Origin: Methanobrevibacter oralis
GTDB lineage: Archaea > Methanobacteriota > Methanobacteria > Methanobacteriales > Methanobacteriaceae
Assembly: GCF_001639275.1 (NCBI RefSeq)
Contig: NZ_LWMU01000092.1
Span: forward strand, 1-64,000
Length of the DNA: 64,000 nucleotides
Reading direction: 5' to 3'
The first letter of the stretch is position 1. Each line of letters starts with the position of its first letter. The notes under the pieces are model-generated. The model was not told the DNA's origin. It saw only the letters and a program-made list of their open reading frames with translations, and made no database searches. Position numbers and translations under genes: made by a program. Shown here piece by piece: positions 9,849 to 19,646 of the stretch.

Positions 9849-9996
9849 ATTTTTCTATTATTTTTTAATTTTAAAATAGATTATAGGATTTTAATTTGTA
9901 AAATTTATTTAAAAAAACATAAAATTAAATTATTTTCAGATGTATTTCATCAAATTTTATTAGCATTTTATGATGTTTGCCCAATTGATTTAAGGT

Positions 9997-11655
9997 TCAA
10001 TTTTTCTCATTATACATTGAAATTAAGCGTTCAATGCTATCCACATCCATTGGACCTTTATCTTTTCTTATATTTTTAACAACAGGGAATCTTAATGAAT
10101 ATCCTGCTTCATATTCGGGGCTTTCAACAATTTCTGAAAATGCGATTTCTAAAACAATTTTTGGTTCTACTATTATTTCTCTTCCTTTTGTTGAAATTTC
10201 AAGTTCTTTCATTTTAACTGTTAAATATTCTAATGTAGCATCATCCAGACCTGTTGCTGCATATGCAACAGTTTTAAATTCATCATTTTCATCTCTTAAA
10301 GCTACTAAATAAGATCCAACAAAGTCTCCTCTTTTACCAATACCATAGGTCCCACCAACAACCATCATATCTAATGTTTCAGGCTCAGCTTTGTATTTAA
10401 GCATTTTTTTACCTCTTAAACCTGGGATATAGGGTTCTGATGCATTTTTTATCATGATTCCTTCGTGGTTTTGTTTAATGGACTTTTCAAATAGTGCTTG
10501 AATTTCATCGATATTTTCCGGTGTTCCTACAAGCATTGTACTTAAATTCATCTCTTCAGATGTTGTATTAACAATATCCTCTAAGATTTTTCTTCTAATA
10601 CTCAAAGGTTCATCTATCATTGGAACTTTATAGAATAAAACATCAAATAAGTATAATTTTAAAGGTACATTTTCAATTGCTTCTTCTACATTGTATTTTC
10701 TTCTAACTCTATGTAATATATTTTGGAATGATAATGGTTTTCCATTTCTTGTAGCTATTACTTCTCCTTCTACGATGTAATTTTCATGAGGTAAGAATTC
10801 ATCGAATAGTTCAACAATTTCTGGGAGTGCATGGGTGATATTTTCTAATCTTCTAGTAAATATCTTGATTTCATCTTCATTTCTGTGAACTTGAAGTCTA
10901 ATTCCATCATATTTTGTCTCACAAATAGCAACACCCATTTCAGGTATGATTTCATCAAGAGGAGGAGCAAGTTGAGCTAGCATTGGTTTAACGGGTGTTC
11001 CAGGTGTTAAATTAAGTTTTTCTAATCCATTTACTCCCTCATCTTTAGCAGTTCTTGCAACAACTGCAAAATCGTTAGTAAGCATTTGTGCTCTTTCAAC
11101 GACTTTTTTATCAATGTTATATGCTTGTGCTATGGCATCTCTAACAACACCATCTCCAACACCAATTCTAAGTTCTTCTAATATTGTTCGAGTTAAATAT
11201 TTAGCTTCGGTTGGACTAGCTTGTGATAATAATTCCAATATGATAGCTATTTTACGATTGGTAGATCTAGATCCACTTATTTTGGATAATTTACGTAAAC
11301 TGTCAAATACAAAATCAATTGTTAAAGCTTTTGAAAAAAAGGTCATTTGAGCTTTTTTTGAGTATAATTTAATACAAGCAAGACCAATATCACCTTCGTC
11401 TCGAACAGCATCTTCTACTGCATTTTGACTAGTTCCAACAGCTTCTGCAACAGCTCTCTCAACCAATTTAGCCCCAATTCCAATTTCTTCAGAACTCCAT
11501 GCTGGAAATACAACTCCTAATATAAGTAGTCCTACTTTTTCAGTAGTTTGTGAATCTAATTCTTTTAAAAAATTAGATATGATTTCTGTTTTTTCTAATC
11601 TTTTTGTTGTAGATTCTAATGCTTCATAAACATCTACTAATTCTTGATATTTCAT
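9997..11655 (-). CDS. lig: ATP-dependent DNA ligase
   Basis: A 552-residue archaeal replicative/repair ligase. The N-terminal DNA-binding domain covers about residues 1-210. The adenylation motif CETKYDGIRLQVHR follows near residue 247, with EGEVIA, the EGIMIK motif and the KYKAEPETLDMMVVG motif near 415-430. A C-terminal OB domain ends at FPVVKNIRKDKGPMD. It seals nicks with ATP during lagging-strand maturation. Its ATG overlaps the thiC stop by one base, so the two are translationally coupled although functionally unrelated. Confidence 0.95.
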   Translation of the reverse strand: MKYQELVDVYEALESTTKRLEKTEIISNFLKELDSQTTEKVGLLILGVVFPAWSSEEIGIGAKLVERAVAEAVGTSQNAVEDAVRDEGDIGLACIKLYSKKAQMTFFSKALTIDFVFDSLRKLSKISGSRSTNRKIAIILELLSQASPTEAKYLTRTILEELRIGVGDGVVRDAIAQAYNIDKKVVERAQMLTNDFAVVARTAKDEGVNGLEKLNLTPGTPVKPMLAQLAPPLDEIIPEMGVAICETKYDGIRLQVHRNEDEIKIFTRRLENITHALPEIVELFDEFLPHENYIVEGEVIATRNGKPLSFQNILHRVRRKYNVEEAIENVPLKLYLFDVLFYKVPMIDEPLSIRRKILEDIVNTTSEEMNLSTMLVGTPENIDEIQALFEKSIKQNHEGIMIKNASEPYIPGLRGKKMLKYKAEPETLDMMVVGGTYGIGKRGDFVGSYLVALRDENDEFKTVAYAATGLDDATLEYLTVKMKELEISTKGREIIVEPKIVLEIAFSEIVESPEYEAGYSLRFPVVKNIRKDKGPMDVDSIERLISMYNEKN

Positions 11656-12929
11656 TAAAAATCTCCTTTTGATATTTTAACAGAGCAATATTCTCCACAC
11701 ATTGCACACATTTCATTATCATCTAATTCACACTTATTCCGATATGCTCTGGGTTTGGATTTGTCGAATGCTAATGAAAATTGTTTTTCCCAATCAAATT
11801 CTTTACGAGCTTTGCCCATTTCTTGTTCTTTTTTCCATGCAGATTCAAGTCCATTTGCAACATCTGCTGCTTCTGCAGCTATTTTTGAAGCAACAACTCC
11901 CTCTTTTACATCTTCTAGTGAAGGCAATGTTAAATGTTCAGCTGGGGTTACATAACACAAAAAGTTAGCTCCAGATGCAGCTGCAATAGCTCCTCCAATA
12001 GCTCCAGTTATATGATCATAACCAGGTGCTAAATCTGTTACGATTGGTCCAAGCACATAAAATGGTGCCCCATAGCATATTGTTTTTTGAATTTCCATAT
12101 TAGCTTTAATTTGATTTAATGGCATATGTCCAGGACCTTCTACCATTACTTGAACATTTGCATTTTGAGCTCTTTTAACTAAAGTTCCTAAATTAACAAG
12201 TTCTTGGATTTGAGGGATATCACTTGCATCAGACAAACATCCAGGTCTAAGCCCATCACCTAAAGATAAGGTAATATCGTGTTCATATGCTAATTCTAAA
12301 AGATAATCATAATTTTCGTATAATGGATTTTCCTGACCATTACTTTTAATCCATGAAGCTAAAAAAGTTCCTCCACGACTTACAACTCCCATCATTCTAT
12401 TAGTTTTCTCTAGTTTTTCGACTAAATCTATTGTAATACCACAATGTAAGGTCATAAAGTCTACTCCTTCTTTTGCTTGATTTTCAATAGCTTTAAAAAT
12501 ATCATCAGGATCCATTTCTATGATATCTTTATTTTTAGAAAGGGTAATTACTCCTGCTTCATAAATAGGAACCGTACCAATACATACATCAATTGCATCC
12601 ATTATTTTTTTTCTAAATAATTTTAAATCAGAACCTGTGGACAAATCCATTATCGCATCTGCACCATATTCTTGGGCTAATTTAGCTTTTTTAATTTCTA
12701 AATCTAAATCATCAATTTTTGAAGAAGATCCAATATTTGCATTAATTTTAGTTTTAAGTCCATCACCAATTCCACAGGGTGTTATATTACTTGCAACATT
12801 TTTTGGAATTACAACACGTCCAATATCTATTAATCTAGCTAGTCTTTTAACATCTATATTTTCTTTTTCTGCAACATATTCCATTTCAGGTGTTATATTA
12901 CCTTTTTGAGCTTCACTTTTTTGAGTCAA
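11655..12929 (-). CDS. thiC: phosphomethylpyrimidine synthase (ThiC)
   Basis: A 424-residue radical-SAM-superfamily enzyme that turns AIR into HMP phosphate for thiamine. Visible are GDGLRPG, EGPGHMPLNQIKANM, PFYVLGPIVTDLAPGYDH and the C-terminal cluster motif CAMCGEYC. The spacing there is Cx2Cx3C, one residue shorter than the Cx2Cx4C of bacterial enzymes. The start appears to be TTG at 12,929: the family N-terminus (TQ...ITPEMEYVA) begins there, with GAGGGATA just upstream; the first ATG (12,884) would cut off conserved residues. Confidence 0.92.
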   Translation of the reverse strand: MTQKSEAQKGNITPEMEYVAEKENIDVKRLARLIDIGRVVIPKNVASNITPCGIGDGLKTKINANIGSSSKIDDLDLEIKKAKLAQEYGADAIMDLSTGSDLKLFRKKIMDAIDVCIGTVPIYEAGVITLSKNKDIIEMDPDDIFKAIENQAKEGVDFMTLHCGITIDLVEKLEKTNRMMGVVSRGGTFLASWIKSNGQENPLYENYDYLLELAYEHDITLSLGDGLRPGCLSDASDIPQIQELVNLGTLVKRAQNANVQVMVEGPGHMPLNQIKANMEIQKTICYGAPFYVLGPIVTDLAPGYDHITGAIGGAIAAASGANFLCYVTPAEHLTLPSLEDVKEGVVASKIAAEAADVANGLESAWKKEQEMGKARKEFDWEKQFSLAFDKSKPRAYRNKCELDDNEMCAMCGEYCSVKISKGDF

Positions 12930-13639
12930 TATATCCCTCTATAATTTGACAAATCAGTTATAATATTAGTTTCTTTAAGTATATAGAATTATTTTTTTGA
13001 GCTTTGGAAATTCTAATTTAAAATTTTTACTACTCTTTTGATGTTGTATACTGTTGTTTTGAGTATTGTTTCTCTGTTTTGCAGTCTTGTGAGTTTACTT
13101 TTATTTATTTTGAAAATTTTCTTTTTATTGGGCTAAAAATACTTTATATTTGTTTGGAGCATATTTCTTCATCAAAGGTTTTTTATGCTTAATCTTCTCT
13201 ACCACGTAATAACTATAATTAAATTCAATGAATTTCACCAGTTTTACTTAATAATTGCTTTTTATACTTTTTAAAAATTTTTTTTGTTTGTCTTTTAAAG
13301 CCAAAATCCAAAAGACTTTTCATGCTCAGAAAACATAACTAATACTTGGAGAATGTTTATTTTTTAGTTTCATATAAATATATATTCTCCATTTTACTAT
13401 AAATAACTTTTTAAAGACTTTTTTTAATAAAATACCACTTAATACTTCAAATGTAAATAAAATAAAAATAAATATATTATAAAACACCAAAAATAAGAGT
13501 TTAAAATAGAAAAAAATAAACTCGATGTTAAATTTCGACTGAAAATATAGGATTTCAACAAAGTCTGAAAAACATTAAGTTTATAAAATAGGAGATTATT
13601 CTTTAGAAAGATAGGAAGAATTTGGTATTTTCTTCCTAT
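12930..13639. other. 710-bp gap between thiC and cdc48
   Basis: Very AT-rich. It should contain the thiC promoter at its left side; I could not identify a convincing TPP riboswitch. Inside it, on the minus strand, are remains of coding sequence (see 13,125-13,323). An inverted repeat TGGAGAAT...ATTCTCCA (about 13,348-13,392, loop about 30 bases) lies further right. The right part, 13,400-13,630, shows nothing but A/T runs downstream of cdc48. Confidence 0.5.
13125..13323 (-). pseudogene. possible decayed short gene
   Basis: On the minus strand an ATG at 13,323 opens 32 Lys-rich codons (start MKSLLDFGFKRQTKKIF) to a TGA at 13,225. In another frame, overlapping its end, about 35 more codons (FIEFNYSYYVVEKIKHKKP, then ...KYAPNKYKVFLAQ) run to a TAA at 13,125. 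Together they read like one basic protein interrupted by a frameshift. Composition and position in a gap fit a transposase or integrase tail, but I do not recognise the family. Confidence 0.3.
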
Positions 13640-15832
13640 TTACATATATTGAACAAGTTGTTCTTCGCCAGATTGATTTCCAGGTTTAACTTTTTCAATA
13701 GCTTCTTTAAAATATTTATTTGGGATTTCATTGGCTTCGATATCATCTCTTAGTGTAAACATTGCAGCTTCACGACACACTGCTTCAATGTCAGCTCCAA
13801 CATATCCTTCAGTATTTTTAGCTAATTTTTTAAGGTTAACATCTTCAGCTAGAGGCATACCTTTTGTGTGAACTTCAAATATTGCAATTCTAGCTTCTTC
13901 ATCTGGAACATCAACTTTAATGTGTCTGTCAAATCTTCCAGGTCTCATTAAACCCGCATCTAACATGTCTGGTCTGTTAGTAGCTGCAATAATGGATACG
14001 TCTTGAAGTTCTTCTAAACCATCCATTTCAGTTAATAGTTGATTAACGACTCTTTTTGTTACACCGCTATCAGTATCATTACCACTACGAGCTCCAGCTA
14101 TTGCATCTATTTCATCAAAAAAGATTACAGTAGGAGATGCTTGTTTAGCTTTTCTAAATATTTCACGAACTCCTTTTTCAGATTCTCCAACCCATTTTGA
14201 TAAGAGCTCAGGACCTTTTACTGAAATGAAGTTAGCTTCACTTTCACTAGCTACTGCTTTTGCTAGCAATGTTTTACCAGTTCCAGGAATTCCGTAAAGT
14301 AAAGTTCCTTTTGGAGGTCTTACACCTAAACGTTTAAATGTTTCAGGATGTTTTAATGGCCATTCAACCGCTTCTTTTAGTCCTTGTTTTACTTCATTAA
14401 GACCACCTACATCATCCCATTTGATATTTGGAATTTGAACTAAAACTTCTCTTAATGCAGAAGGCTGAATTTCTTTTTGAGCAGATTTAAAGTCATTTCC
14501 AGTAACTACTATTTTTTTGAGAACTTCTTCTGGAATTTCTTCATCATTTTGTATTTCAGGAAGTATTCTTCTTACTACTCTCATTGCTGCTTCTTTACAT
14601 AATGATTCAAGATCTGCACCTACAAATCCATGTGTGTTACTAGCTATTTTTTCTAAGTTAACATCTTCTGCTAGGGGCATGTTCCTTGTGTGAATTTCAA
14701 GGACTTCTTGTCTTTCTTCAGCATCAGGAACTCCAATTTCAATTTCACGGTCAAATCTTCCAGGTCTTCTGAGGGCTGGGTCTAAAGAGTCTGGTCTATT
14801 TGTTGCACCAATAACTACAACTTGGCCTCTTGATTTAAGACCATCCATTAAAGTTAAAAGTTGTGCTACAGTTCTTCTTTCAACTTCACCATTGGTTTCT
14901 TCTCTTTTTGGAGCTATTGCATCTAATTCATCTATGAATATGATTGATGGGGCGTTTTCTTCAGCTTCTTCAAAGTATTCTCTTAAGTTTTCTTCAGATC
15001 CACCAACATATTTACTCATAATTTCCGGTCCGTTTATTGCAATGAAATGGGCATCACTTTCACTAGCTACTGCTTTTGCTAGTAATGTTTTACCAGTTCC
15101 AGGGGGTCCATGCATTAAAACTCCTTTTGGAGGGGCAATACCTAATTTTTCAAAGAGTTCTGGTCTTTTAAGAGGAATTTCAATCATTTCTCTTACTTTT
15201 TTAACTTCTTCTTTTAAACCACCAATATCTTCATAGCTTACATCTACTAAGTTTGTTACACCTTCGATTTTTGATACATCAACAGGATTTTCATGTACTT
15301 GAACTTCTGTATTTTGTCCAATAATGACAATATCCTTTGGTTGGGTGGATACAACTGCAAATTTAATTTCTCTCATTGGTGAGAATTCCATTAAATCGTC
15401 AAATATACTATTGAATCCCATACTGGATCTTGGTGCTCTTACTTGAGTTCCAATAATATCTCCTTGCATAATTACTTTTCCTTGGAATAATCCACGAACA
15501 TCTCCTTGAACATGTACATTGTGTTCAGTTGGTGCTAAAACAACTTTTTTAGCTTCAATAGCTTTTGTTTTTTTAATAGTTACTTCACCACCGATTGTTG
15601 CTCCTGAATTTTTACGAACTAATCCGTCAATTCTTATAACTCCAAGCCCTATATCAGTTTGGGATGGAAGAGCAATTGCCACTGTTTTTTTCTCACCATT
15701 AATTTCAATTAAATCTCTTTCGTGTAAGTTTAATTCATCCATTATTTTTGGGTCGATTCTTGCAATTCCTTGTCCAATATCTTTTTGTGATATTGCTTCT
15801 GCAACTTTTAGAGTAATTTCTTCGTTTGCCAT
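13640..15832 (-). CDS. CDC48/VCP-type AAA+ ATPase
   Basis: A 730-residue double-ring AAA+ unfoldase, the archaeal p97. Residues 1 to about 185 form the N-domain (double-psi barrel plus lower lobe). D1 has Walker A GPPGTGKT near residue 243 and Walker [16 protein letters not shown]2 has Walker A GIPGTGKT near 518, Walker [15 protein letters not shown] and arginine-finger segments NRPD..D..L.RPGRFDR in both rings. It ends LVQYM, close to but not matching the HbYX rule for docking on the 20S proteasome. GGAGATGAT precedes the ATG. It extracts and unfolds proteins for degradation. Confidence 0.96.
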   Translation of the reverse strand: MANEEITLKVAEAISQKDIGQGIARIDPKIMDELNLHERDLIEINGEKKTVAIALPSQTDIGLGVIRIDGLVRKNSGATIGGEVTIKKTKAIEAKKVVLAPTEHNVHVQGDVRGLFQGKVIMQGDIIGTQVRAPRSSMGFNSIFDDLMEFSPMREIKFAVVSTQPKDIVIIGQNTEVQVHENPVDVSKIEGVTNLVDVSYEDIGGLKEEVKKVREMIEIPLKRPELFEKLGIAPPKGVLMHGPPGTGKTLLAKAVASESDAHFIAINGPEIMSKYVGGSEENLREYFEEAEENAPSIIFIDELDAIAPKREETNGEVERRTVAQLLTLMDGLKSRGQVVVIGATNRPDSLDPALRRPGRFDREIEIGVPDAEERQEVLEIHTRNMPLAEDVNLEKIASNTHGFVGADLESLCKEAAMRVVRRILPEIQNDEEIPEEVLKKIVVTGNDFKSAQKEIQPSALREVLVQIPNIKWDDVGGLNEVKQGLKEAVEWPLKHPETFKRLGVRPPKGTLLYGIPGTGKTLLAKAVASESEANFISVKGPELLSKWVGESEKGVREIFRKAKQASPTVIFFDEIDAIAGARSGNDTDSGVTKRVVNQLLTEMDGLEELQDVSIIAATNRPDMLDAGLMRPGRFDRHIKVDVPDEEARIAIFEVHTKGMPLAEDVNLKKLAKNTEGYVGADIEAVCREAAMFTLRDDIEANEIPNKYFKEAIEKVKPGNQSGEEQLVQYM

Positions 15833-16167
15833 AATATCATCTCCTTAATGGCTTTTTATAATTGTTTATTAATTTTAAATTCATCAAAAAAAATAAAAAA
15901 ATATTAAAGTTTCTTTTTGTATGTTTAATGTTTGACAAATATAAGTGTATATGTTTTACTATATAAATATTTCGATTACATGTTTTTTCTAGATAATTGT
16001 TAAAATATGCTATTTTACTTAAAAATAGTTAAATCAATTTAATTTTTTATATTATTCTTTTATACATATAATTTTTAAAAAATAATTTATTATTTATAGT
16101 TATTGCTAAAAATAAATTTTAATTACTTTTTATTACTTTAATATTTGTTCGTATAAATCAAAACATT
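15833..16167. promoter_or_regulatory. 335-bp intergenic region with cdc48 promoter
   Basis: AT-rich gap. Read on the minus strand, a TATA-like ATTTATATAG at about 15,959-15,968 could serve cdc48, leaving a leader of roughly 100 bases before the GGAGATGAT ribosome site. The rest (16,000-16,167) shows no ORF or strong structure. Confidence 0.4.
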
Positions 16168-17478
16168 TTATCTTATGATTCCACCAAATCCCCTAAGTAA
16201 TTCTTTAACATTTAAAATAGCATATTTTGAAATACTTTCAATTTTAAAAGTTAAACTTATAGAATCCTCTGCAATTTGTGGCCCACTATATTTTTCTGTA
16301 AGTTTTACATCAATAATGTCTTCAATATTTGCAATTGTTTTTAAAATAATTTTTTCATTAATATTGTTTTTAAATACACAGCTTATTGATTCTGTTTTTC
16401 TATTATAATTTTCAATTTTCCATAATTTAAGTTCTTCAGCAGATAACACTTCAATATTAGCTAATCTTAATCTTTTAATTTCATTGCCTTTTTTTAATGT
16501 AGTTGTTTTATTGTCAACACTTTCAAGTATTCCCACATGAACTTTTCCAGAGTAAATATGTCTTAAAGCTATTTCATGACCAATTGATTTTGTTAGCAGG
16601 GAATATTCTTGATTAAGTGAATTAATAGCTTTGTCACTTCTGCCCAATGCATTTGTTATATCGTCCATGTGTTTAGTTGCATTAATTGCAATTTCAATGA
16701 ATTTTTCATCATCACCATTGTTAATTACATCTCTAAGCTCAGTAACGGCTTCACTAAATGTGTTTCTGATATGATGTCCATTTTTGTTCATTGATTGAAT
16801 ATAATAAGTTAAATATGGGTTTTGAGCTACAATACGTGCAATCATATCAATCATAAGATTATAAATTGGACTTTCATAGTCTTCAGTTTCAGATAAGTCT
16901 ACTTTTAACTTTTCAATTGTTGAAGCAGTAGAAATAAATGAAAAATGAGTTAAAACTTGTACAATACTCATCATATAATCATGTTTTTGAGCTGTAGTTT
17001 CAATTATTCTCATATTTTTATTATTTAAATAATTATAAACTTTATCATACCATTTTCCTTTCTTATGGGGGGTTAAAACAATCACTTGATTAGCTAAATC
17101 ACTAGTTCTTGGACCAAAAATGGGGTGGCTTGGAATATAGTCAACATCATCTCTTAATACTTCAGCCATTACTTTTGAAGGTTCTTCTTTTACAGAAGTC
17201 ACATCCATAAGCAATGAATTTTTTTTCATAAAGGGGGCTACTTCGCGTATAACATTAGAAGTATGATGAATAGGTACTGATATAATTAGTATGTCACTTA
17301 TTTTAGCTAATTCTTTATTAGATTCAATATAATTTACACCAATATCATTAGCTACTTTTTGACCTTTATTATGATCTCTTCCAGTTATATACACATCAAA
17401 TTCATCTTTAAAGTAGTAATTGAGAGTTTTTCCTAAACCATCACTACCTCCAATAATCCCAATTTTCATATAAATCAT
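16168..17478 (-). CDS. tyrA: prephenate dehydrogenase with C-terminal extension
   Basis: A 436-residue enzyme that oxidatively decarboxylates prephenate to 4-hydroxyphenylpyruvate for tyrosine synthesis. The NAD(P) Rossmann motif MKIGIIGGSDGLG opens the protein. SVPIHHT, MDVTSVKEEP and SHPIFGPRT are typical TyrA segments. Residues to about 275 make the usual dehydrogenase and dimer domains. The remaining 160 residues (from about 290) are not the common ACT or chorismate mutase domain; I cannot name them. Two starts are possible: ATG 17,478 (MIYMKIG) sits about 27 bp after the TATA centre and could be leaderless; ATG 17,469 begins at the conserved MKIGIIGG. Confidence 0.85.
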   Translation of the reverse strand: MIYMKIGIIGGSDGLGKTLNYYFKDEFDVYITGRDHNKGQKVANDIGVNYIESNKELAKISDILIISVPIHHTSNVIREVAPFMKKNSLLMDVTSVKEEPSKVMAEVLRDDVDYIPSHPIFGPRTSDLANQVIVLTPHKKGKWYDKVYNYLNNKNMRIIETTAQKHDYMMSIVQVLTHFSFISTASTIEKLKVDLSETEDYESPIYNLMIDMIARIVAQNPYLTYYIQSMNKNGHHIRNTFSEAVTELRDVINNGDDEKFIEIAINATKHMDDITNALGRSDKAINSLNQEYSLLTKSIGHEIALRHIYSGKVHVGILESVDNKTTTLKKGNEIKRLRLANIEVLSAEELKLWKIENYNRKTESISCVFKNNINEKIILKTIANIEDIIDVKLTEKYSGPQIAEDSISLTFKIESISKYAILNVKELLRGFGGIIR

Positions 17479-17500
17479 TAATATTTTTTAAATTAGCAGG

Positions 17501-17510
17501 TATATATAAA
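17501..17510. promoter_or_regulatory. shared TATA box for tyrA and pelA
   Basis: TATATATAAA reads as a TATA box on both strands. Going left, its centre is about 27 bp from the tyrA ATG at 17,478, which predicts a leaderless tyrA mRNA. Going right it is about 35 bp from the pelA ATG at 17,541. The two genes diverge across only 62 bp, so one site probably serves both. Confidence 0.5.
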
Positions 17511-17540
17511 TAATTAATAAGAGAAATAATCAGTGAAAGC

Positions 17541-18602
17541 ATGAAAATTATAAAGCAAGATACAAAAGATGGAATAATTGAAGTAATTCCAGAAACATTA
17601 GATGATTTATGGCATTTATCTCATATTGTTGAGGTGGGGGATAATGCTTCTTCTATGACAACTCGCCGTGTTCAAGATACTACTGGTGATAAGTTACGTA
17701 GTGATAGGGGAGTTAAAAAAACATTTTATTTAGGTTTAGATGTTGAAAATATAAGTTTTCATCTTTTTACAGGAAAATTAAGATTAACTGGAGTTATTAG
17801 TAGAGGTCCTGAAGATTTAATTCCATTAGGTTCTCATCACACATTAGAAGTAAAATTGAATGTTCCATTATCAATTAAAAAAGAAAAATGGCCTAAATGG
17901 GCAATTAAAAGATTAAATCAAGCTATTAAAGCTTCCAAAAAGTTATCTGTTATTATTGTTGCAATTGAAGATGACATTGCTACATTAGGCTTAATTCGAC
18001 AATTTGGTCTTGAATATTATGGTCCTATTAAAGGAAATATTTCAGGAAAACGTTTAATTGATAAAAACAGACAAAAAAATATTATCCAATTTTATGAAAA
18101 AGTAATTGAATCTATTATTAAATTTGATGGAATTCAAAACATCATCGTTGCAGGACCAGGCTTTGTTAAAAATGATTTTTATGACTATATTAAAAATAAA
18201 CATAAGAATTTAGCAAAAAAGGTTATTATTGAAAATACTGGATCTGGTGGAAGAGTAGGAATTCATGAAGTTATAAAAAAAGGAACTGTTGAAAAATTAA
18301 CCTCAGAACATAGGGTTGCTAGTGAAATATTAGCAGTAAATCAGCTTTTAGAAGAAATAGGAAAAAACTCTTCAAAAATAGCTTATGGTTTAAAAGAAAC
18401 AAAAAATGCAATTAGTATGGGTGCTGTTGAGAGACTATTAATATTAGATAATGTCGTTGCAAGTCATAATATGGGTGATGCAATGGACATGGTTGAAAAT
18501 ATGAAAGGGGAAGTTATTGTAATCAGTAGTGAACATGATGGGGGTAAGCAGTTAGAAAGTTTAGGTGGTATGGCAGCTATTTTAAGGTATCCTATAAATT
18601 AA
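17541..18602 (+). CDS. pelA: mRNA surveillance protein Pelota
   Basis: A 353-residue homologue of eukaryotic Pelota/Dom34 and paralogue of release factor aRF1. It starts with the Sm-like RNA-binding domain (MKIIKQDTKDGIIEV; DDLWHLSHIVEVGD; RRVQDTTGD). A middle domain follows (VAIEDDIATLGLIRQFG, residues about 135-260; VAGPGFVKNDFYDYI), then an L7Ae-like C-terminal domain (ISMGAVERLLILDNVVAS; VISSEHDGGKQLESLGG). It lacks the GGQ peptide-release motif, as expected for Pelota. It acts with ABCE1 to split stalled ribosomes. Confidence 0.95.
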   Translation: MKIIKQDTKDGIIEVIPETLDDLWHLSHIVEVGDNASSMTTRRVQDTTGDKLRSDRGVKKTFYLGLDVENISFHLFTGKLRLTGVISRGPEDLIPLGSHHTLEVKLNVPLSIKKEKWPKWAIKRLNQAIKASKKLSVIIVAIEDDIATLGLIRQFGLEYYGPIKGNISGKRLIDKNRQKNIIQFYEKVIESIIKFDGIQNIIVAGPGFVKNDFYDYIKNKHKNLAKKVIIENTGSGGRVGIHEVIKKGTVEKLTSEHRVASEILAVNQLLEEIGKNSSKIAYGLKETKNAISMGAVERLLILDNVVASHNMGDAMDMVENMKGEVIVISSEHDGGKQLESLGGMAAILRYPIN

Positions 18603-18682
18603 TTTTATATAGAATAAATTATTATAAGTTATAAGTAGTAATAAAAAAATTGTTTATTTTTAAATTTGAATTTGTGGTTTTT

Positions 18683-19642
18683 ATGTATTATTCATCGATA
18701 ATTTTGGCATTTGTTTTTGTATTTCTTTTATCTGCGATAAGTACAGCTATATTAGATATTGTATTTAGATTTCTAGGTAAAAGAGGGTTTTTAGGTAATT
18801 TATATCCTAATGTACGTGGTGGAATTCCTCGTGCTGTAGGTTTAGTGCCTTTTATAATTTTATCATTTTATCTCTTACCAGGGTACAACACATTGGTTTT
18901 AATCATTGGTATTTTTGCATTTATTGATGATATTGTTGGGAGAAGAAAAATTCATTCCTTAGGTATAGAATGGGGTCAGCTTTCAAGAGGATTAGGAATA
19001 TTAATAGTTATTGCTGCAGGTTTCATTGAAGGATTAGGAATTTCTTCAATTTTTATTGCACTTTTAGTTCAACCATTAAATATTGCTGATATGCAACCAG
19101 GTTCTGCATGCATGGTTACAATGATAATGTCTATTTTAACAGCTATTGTCATGATTTTTGTGGGCGTTGCTCCAATATATGGGATACCTGCTGAGTATAC
19201 GCCACTATTGGTATTTGTTGTATGTTTAGCTTATTCCCCACTTGATTTTCTTGGTAAAATCATGTTAGGTGAAGTTGGAAATCATACATTTGGTGTAGCA
19301 TTAGGAATATCATTTTATTTAATTGGAGGAACTTGGTGGTTAATTTTATTTTTTATATTAACTACATTGTTAACAGCATTTGTTAGAAGAAGCACTCTTA
19401 AAGTATTCTTTAGACAACAACTTAGATTACTTGATCCAGCATTTGGAGATTTTGTCATGGATGTTTTAACTGGAGGGGGTTTAGGAGATTTATTTAGAAG
19501 GTTAATATTAAAAGATAAACAATACAATGTTACAAATCCATTATTAGTTTCATTAGGTTTTAGAAGACTTCTTTTTAATCCATATGCACCTCATCCTAGG
19601 TCATATATTTCAAATAAGCCAAAATTAAAACTAGGAGAATAA
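18683..19642 (+). CDS. MraY-like polyprenyl-phosphate sugar-1-phosphate transferase (GT4 family)
   Basis: A 319-residue membrane protein with about ten hydrophobic segments. It keeps the order of MraY/WecA motifs in divergent form: RGGIPRAVG after the first helices, FIDDIVGRR (the DD motif), QPLNIADMQPGSA (equivalent of the NxxN..DG loop) and GKIMLGEVGNHTFGVALG (equivalent of GDTGS...GG). These enzymes move a sugar-phosphate from a UDP-sugar onto a lipid phosphate at the membrane. With the MurG-like gene 4 bp downstream it probably starts the lipid-linked stage of pseudomurein synthesis. I chose ATG 18,683; the upstream frame starts with a weak TTG. Confidence 0.75.
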   Translation: MYYSSIILAFVFVFLLSAISTAILDIVFRFLGKRGFLGNLYPNVRGGIPRAVGLVPFIILSFYLLPGYNTLVLIIGIFAFIDDIVGRRKIHSLGIEWGQLSRGLGILIVIAAGFIEGLGISSIFIALLVQPLNIADMQPGSACMVTMIMSILTAIVMIFVGVAPIYGIPAEYTPLLVFVVCLAYSPLDFLGKIMLGEVGNHTFGVALGISFYLIGGTWWLILFFILTTLLTAFVRRSTLKVFFRQQLRLLDPAFGDFVMDVLTGGGLGDLFRRLILKDKQYNVTNPLLVSLGFRRLLFNPYAPHPRSYISNKPKLKLGE

Positions 19643-19646
19643 ATTA

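Noticed and set aside
11702-11968. Plus-strand ORFs inside thiC
   Set aside because: Both are shadows of the clearly conserved ThiC coding sequence.
12930-13000. TPP riboswitch upstream of thiC
   Set aside because: I looked for the conserved CTGAGA and ACCTGA segments near the start and did not find them.
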